Source: Magicicada septendecula (lineage: Eukaryota > Arthropoda > Insecta > Hemiptera > Cicadidae). From it: a stretch of 64,000 nt of DNA. The notes beneath the pieces were generated by a model. It saw only the letters and a list, made by a program, of their open reading frames with translations. It ran no database searches and was not told where the DNA came from. A program made the position numbers and the translations under genes. The stretch spans positions 708,010,885 through 708,074,884 of the forward strand of contig CM068367.1 of assembly GCA_034769895.1 (NCBI GenBank). The letters run 5' to 3'. This document shows, in pieces, positions 58,601-64,000 of this stretch. Position 1 is the first letter of the stretch. Each line of letters starts with the position of its first letter.

Positions 58601-59395
58601 TAATCAAATTTTATATAAACATTGTAATATAACATTCTCATCAATCATTAATCATTTAACTCATTCATCACCTTAATATTTTCAAAATTTTTTATTAATA
58701 ATTATTTTCCATTATCTTTCAGTTATTATTAAAATTTTTAATTATCATTTTTATTTCACACAATTATTTCAAATCATCTCATTATAGAATTAAAATCTTT
58801 TCATCTGAGTTACACCTGTAAACATTTTTATTATACTTGATTCATACTATAAAATTTTTATACTTACAGTTTATTTAAACTGACCTACACAAAATGTATA
58901 CCATACACCAATACTTTCACCTCACCTCTGAAACAGTTAACAATATGTTATTTCCAATCAAACGATTTATCATTTAATTATTAATGGATCATATGATTCA
59001 AATCTCCTAAAACAATTTAAATTCATTAGAAAAATTCATTATATAACATTTAAATCAGTCAAAATATTTAAAACATATCAAATTGGTTTAATTACATTAA
59101 TTACTGAATATACAAATTACATAGCTATCAAGACAATTACCCTTCGCTAATTACTATCTTCAAAATTAATTTGGTTATTTATTTAAATTGCAAAATATTA
59201 ATCTTATTATTTCCACAATTACCTGCATACACATTGTTTACTTAACATTTTACAATACACACAAAGAAATTCACTACATTTTTATTTACAAATCTTCTTC
59301 ATTATTTATTCAGTTATCATATTTCAATGTCAAAATCAGCTAAGTTATTACCGTGTATTCATATACTTAAACTGTTCCTTCCCCGATTTCATAGT
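55680..59395 (-). other. Family C non-coding 3' region, copy 2, with hairpin module
   Basis: Matches 32139-35858. The hairpin module is at 57980-58536 and is again 557 bases long. One stem differs, CCGCT for CCACT, which still pairs with AGTGG by a G-T wobble. No gene is visible. Confidence 0.75.
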
Positions 59396-60791
59396 CTAAC
59401 CTCCATCGTCAAATAGATATCTAACATATTTGTAGACTAAATTATTTTTGTTTACCTTGGGTTTATTATTATTATTTTCATAAACCATTATTTCTAAGTT
59501 CTTCATCATACCAGTTATTATTTCATACAACTTGTCACTATCCATTAGTTTGGTCCAGTCTCCGTTAGTAAATTTTCTCAATACCAAGTCAATTATTTTA
59601 TCATCATTTATAACAGTTTTATTCAAATATTCCCCTCTCTCTGTTTCATAATGCAATTCACTTTCTTCATCTCTCTCAATATCTAACACCTGCACCAATA
59701 TCTCATAACCTCTATTAATCTCAAAAATTTTTATTTCTCTCTCTCTCTCTTTCATTACAACACCTCTCATAACCATACTGAACTCTCCCATTCCATGCAA
59801 AGGGCACCATTAAATATTTATTACCTCTACTGGCTTTACCAGTTAAATCACAAAAAATACAGGGACCATCTGAAGACACCTTGTCTTCCATACAAATACA
59901 GGAGGAAACTCTGTCCTCATTAAACACATGTGAAAACTCTGTTTCACCATAAACTTGGGGAACATCTGCCCTTTGCCCATTTAACCTCTCTACACACACA
60001 CACTTATAACCTCATCAACACTTTCTCTGCTCACAACCTTACACTCTAACACCACGTTTTTAATTTCACCACTGTTACTTACCATATCATCCTTAGATAC
60101 CCCATTTTCAGCTATATAATCATTATTCTTATTTAATGTTATGTCATCATTATAATTACTTGTATTACTCCCACTTACCTCAGAATTGTAATCACCATCT
60201 CCCACTATTTGGCCACTGTTATTTATTAATTCATTATCATTATCACTCACCTGGTTAATTATTTCTTCACTATCATTAAAAACATTATTGTCACTTACCT
60301 GTTTTGATTCAACTTTTAATTGACATCTATCTTCCTCCCCCTTCTCGTCCTGTTTATTAAGAGCATTTTTTAGTTTATTGAAACCCTTATCCCTTATTTT
60401 GTCCCACTCGTTAAAATGTTTATTTATCATGTCAGAACCCTTATCCATTACTGTTTTTAACTCATTAAGAAGGTTAAATAGGTCATTTAATGTATACTCC
60501 TTTTCTTCCACCCCTACACTATCGTTATCATTAGGCCTATTCAGTCTTATTTTCTACCCCTATTATTTCGACTACCTTACCTTTATCGTTCGTCATCTTA
60601 CTACCAATACTAATATCATCACTATGCTTTCTAATTTCGGCAAAAATTCCCTCTTCTTGTTCTTCCATCCGCGTTAAATTGTTATCTAAATTACCCCACT
60701 CCTCGTCCGTCATTTCGCCTACTACCCCTCGAAATTCACTCTCCCACTCATCCCACGCAAAATCAATCTCATTACCTTGTATTTTGGCCAT
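59396..60791 (-). pseudogene. Family C Gag-like gene, copy 2, broken
   Basis: Starts MAKIQGNEIDFAWDEWESEF at 60791 and reads through the position where copy 1 has TGA. It then shifts at a 2-bp deletion near 60543 (ATTCAGTC where copy 1 has ATTCACAGTC). The two copies thus carry different first lesions. The (TG)n frame change near 59995 is shared. The (GA)n tract near 59740 is two bases longer than in copy 1 and is still out of phase with what follows. The cysteine cluster SSCICMEDKVSSDGPCIFCD and the ending FDDGG are conserved. Confidence 0.6.
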
Positions 60792-61021
60792 GTTTAAAGT
60801 TCATTTATATAACACCCCTTTATATAACGCCCCCTTAAATCAAAATACCCCACACATAAAACAGTTAGCAATACGTAAAAATGAACACACAATAGCTCTA
60901 CCCAAACATAACCTAATTTTCATAACGTAATTATATACGATTAATTTTACAAGTACGTCATTACCACATCCTATTTTCTGTGCATTAAAATAGGTCTATC
61001 TCGTATAAATAAAATTAAACG

Positions 61022-61043
61022 AAAATCCTGGCTGGGTCGCCAA
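61022..61043 (-). other. Family C primer-binding site, copy 2
   Basis: TTGGCGACCCAGCCAGG on the minus strand, one base different from copy 1, abutting the 5' LTR. Confidence 0.8.
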
Positions 61044-62007
61044 TGTGATGATACAAAATTGGTCGAAATATATTAATAAATAAAATACTACTGCCAGGAA
61101 CTTACCTGCAATAATTTTCACTTACCTGCTGTAGAAATTTTATCAGAAGACCAGAGTCGCCACGATATTTTTATAGATTAAAATATCGAAAACTTAACAC
61201 TCCACCTTAAATAAAACGGGACAATTTAGCAATCTGACCACCCCCAATAATAATTCAGAAGATACCCGGAACGTTTAGACGAATCTTGCAGCACACAAAT
61301 GAGAAAGTGGTAATGATGAAATAACTTAGACTAACACATTTCTGTCTGGAAACTAAATAATTTTTAATTGTCACTTCACTTATTACCATTCGTGATGTTG
61401 TTCCACTTATTTACGCCGGTTGATCACTTTCCGTTAAAGCTTAAAGTTTTTTGGTGTCCGCGAGTCTCGGCTTGCGTCCGGCCGCCGCCGCGGCCATATG
61501 TAGACTCAATTATTTCATGCGGACGGATATTAATGCCTGCCAGTGAACGAATTTCGTCGTCGCTCATAGCCTGAGTTGGTGCAGTTTGTTGGCTATGAGC
61601 ATGATACATAGCAGTATTTCTGTGTTTTACGCTGACGATATTTAGGCGCTTATGGCTCGACGTCACAAAATAGGCGGGCCTTAATGTTTCATATCCGTCG
61701 CCTTAGTTAAAGAGGCGAAACAGAAAATGTGCTCGTCACCATCTTTGCGGTACAAGTAGCGTGGGTCCGCGCCCCTGGATGTATAATGCGTATGGGCGCG
61801 CTGTCACACTCAAACAAAGTTCTTGGAAAACTAGGGTGGTGCGGATTCTTTTACCGATTTCACAACGTGATATTGCGTTGCCGCTTCGTTACAACACTGT
61901 TCTATTCAACACGTGTTCTGGTCACCATTGGAATAAAATTTACACAATACATTTATAAAACCCAAAAAATGCAATAAATAAAAATACCCACAAATTTGGA
62001 CCGTTAT
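61044..62007 (-). repeat. Family C copy 2, 5' LTR (964 bp, short form)
   Basis: Lacks the same 320-bp block as the 5' LTR of copy 1. It keeps an AAACAAAG stretch (near 61811) that is shortened in copy 1. Confidence 0.9.
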
Positions 62008-63795
62008 TCCTTTTTCGTACTTCAGCTTCGTTTCCATTGGTTCTTTCTCTGTATTCCTTGAGAAAGTCCCTCCTTGTACTCCCACAAGTTACTCTGCCCT
62101 TACAAGTTCATGGTTGGCTCCACCCCATTGTTTGAGTCGGATGACCAATTTCACGGCTGTCTATCACCCTCGTATTTTGGCGTACTTGTCCTTTATAGAT
62201 ACAGTGCTTTTAATTGTTGTGTGGCTCTTTTCATCTGCTCTTTTTGTTCACCATGTGTCCTGCTTCTTACCCGTGACCAATTGCTCGTATTGTCAACTAG
62301 TTTCTGCTAGTCGTTCCCACGACGAGTGTGGTCAATTCTGAGTATTCCAGACAGCTGCTATATCTTGCTCTCCAAGCCTTTCTTCGTCGCGTACCCTTCT
62401 GGTAAAGCTGGACGTCCCGTCGTTCGTTCATAGTGCACGCGTATTGTCTACTCAAGGCAGGCTTTTCCTTTCTATTGTTTCTTCTTAGCGATATATTTCG
62501 CCTTTGTCTATCTTGGGCCGTTGCGCGTCACCCGCAATTCGCTTCACCGTACAACTGCTGCGACTTTAGGCATTGTTCGCCTAAACCCTGCCTTCCCTTG
62601 TCTTGAACAACCTGTTACCGAGCCATCGTATATCTGTCAGCAACCCTCGTTACACCGTCCACTTACAAAAAAAAATTTATTTAGAGATTTCATCGTTATA
62701 ATTGTCCCCAATTTGGGTCGATTGCTCAATCTTCCGGATCAAATGGAGCCAAATTCACGCCCGATCTCTCTGGTATTCTTAAGTGCTCATCTTTCCATGA
62801 ATATAGTGTATCAGAAGTGTCATCTTCTGGGTTGACCTACTGTCTGGTGGTACCTTACTGTTGGTGGGTTTTTGGTCCCTATATTGAATTTATTGCTGAC
62901 ATCACCCTTTTATGAATCCATTTTTACATAAATCTTTACCTAATTGAACATTTAAGAGCTTAATTAATTTACATTTAATTGCTATCTTATCTATGAATTT
63001 ATTGCCACTACATATTATTTAAATTTACCCAATATTTCACACAAATACGAAAAAAAACTAAATTATATGCTCATTACAAATATAACAATACTTACAAATT
63101 AGAATCACGATTAACGTTATGTGTCTCTGGCTGTTTGTCCATAGATAATAACATAAGTGATATTATGACTCTTAACTCAGTGTTATTTACTATACACATA
63201 TTTTACTTATTTGTCCAATTTACAAAGTCTTTATACATTCTTAAAGCTATACATGAATATCGAATTTGCTTCACAACAATTTCCTACTTAAATTAGTTCT
63301 GTTTTCATATTATATCTTTTGAGTTAAATTTGCTTAATGTACATATACTTTTGTTAATATTGAGCAATAAAATAGACACCAAAATAGACACAATTACAAA
63401 ATTAATAATAATAATCATTCAAGTTGTTATACTATCATATCACTATACAATAAGTTAGAAATTTATTGCTAATTACTTTATAATAGCACTCAGAATTTCC
63501 TTATTACTACCAACTACTATCTTACTAATTTATTATGACATAACATAGATTCAATTATACTGATAGTTCATAATTTAGTAGATGACTATAGACATGTACA
63601 TAAATCTTCTTATAACATTTCTTTTTGTATACAAGGCAATTGATCACTCCCCTAAGCAATCTGAATGATAACCCATTTACTATCCTGGTATTGCAAACGG
63701 TCTACCTACCAGGCATCTGGACATTTTTACATCACCCCGTACCGTTTACTTGCAGTTCCCAGCGATTAGATATCGGTGCTTTGGGTATTTTTACT
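62008..63795 (-). repeat. Family B LTR-like and 3' region (end of U4)
   Basis: Continuation of U4 after family C. It matches U3 until GGGTATTTTTACT at 63795, then leaves the repeat about 90 bases short of the region where other units carry TTCCTAATCACAGC. No gene. Confidence 0.8.
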
Positions 63796-64000
63796 TCCAT
63801 ATTCCTTAAGGAATGGAAGTATGGTGATGGCAAAAAAAATCGTGTTCGAGATTATTGCAGATTCTGATTCTACTACACTCAAAACATGAAAAAAAGTCGT
63901 TTTCCGAAAAGTGTCTGTGTGTGTGTCTGTGTGTCTGTGTGTCTGTCTGTCTGTCTGTCTGTCTGTAGATTTTTTTTCTATGGCAAACGATAACTGCCGC
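63796..64000. other. Sequence outside the array, with palindrome and (TGTC)n tract
   Basis: Unlike anything else in the window. It opens with a near-perfect palindrome (63793-63820, ACTTCCAT and CCTTAAGG core to ATGGAAGT, two unpaired bases). A (TGTG/TCTG)n tract lies at about 63916-63966. It may be flanking DNA or the edge of another inserted repeat; 205 bases are too few to tell. Confidence 0.6.

Larger units (their letters stand above)
54400..62007 (-). mobile_element. Family C Gag-only LTR retroelement, copy 2
   Basis: A 7,608-bp copy flanked by TCCTT (54395-54399 and 62008-62012), at the same B base as copy 1 and with the same short 5' LTR and long 3' LTR. It is therefore a duplicate of copy 1 made with the host unit, not a second insertion. 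Differences are scattered substitutions and small indels. Confidence 0.9.

Noticed and set aside
1-64000. CRISPR-like array or prokaryotic system
   Set aside because: Repeats are kilobases long or simple dinucleotides; no regular spacer pattern, no operons and no bacterial gene style.

Overview
The window is eukaryotic, AT-rich, repeat-only DNA. A Tigger/pogo transposon, a tRNA-derived SINE, long (CT)n tracts and three LTR-type families fit an animal genome, most likely an arthropod; nothing identifies the species. I see no host gene, no rRNA and no real tRNA. No reverse transcriptase, integrase, RNase H or protease frame is visible anywhere.

Backbone. Almost the whole window is a head-to-tail array of one unit, here called family B, about 5.3 kb without and 7.6 kb with its resident Tigger. 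The B gene is read from the minus strand. It is a decayed coiled-coil, Gag-like frame with a TTGGCG primer-site-like motif upstream. Units are U0 (1-1668, deleted remnant), U1 (about 1735-8514), U2 (25250-38714), U2' (38715 to about 41547, partial), U3 (about 41548-49190) and U4 (about 49191-63795). Each full unit carries the same Tigger at the same TA, in antisense orientation within the gag frame. All four transposases share an early frameshift, so Tigger was amplified passively with the array.

Nested insertions. Family A (8515-25249, plus strand) is a complete LTR-internal-LTR-internal-LTR concatemer with a 6,777-bp period. It has 3,181-bp LTRs and two intact, near-identical 572-codon gag-like genes, and the 4-bp sequence ATAT flanks it on both sides. 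Family C (30859-38451 and 54400-62007, minus strand) is a 7.6-kb LTR element with TCCTT duplications, a primer-binding site, a polypurine tract and a broken gag-like frame. Both C copies sit at the same B position, so C spread by duplication of the B unit. A SINE with a 12-bp duplication lies only in U1.

How the parts fit. A, B and C each look like non-autonomous LTR elements coding only for an acidic/coiled-coil/basic Gag-like protein, and they would need enzymes from elsewhere. The most striking non-coding signals are: primer-site-like motifs repeated inside the LTR tails of A and B; a 0.56-kb module of a dozen perfect hairpins in C; two paralogous hairpins in the A 3' region that keep their geometry with different stem sequences; and an alternating mosaic of variants in U4 that points to gene conversion. 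At 63795 the B sequence stops beside a near-perfect palindrome and unrelated sequence begins.
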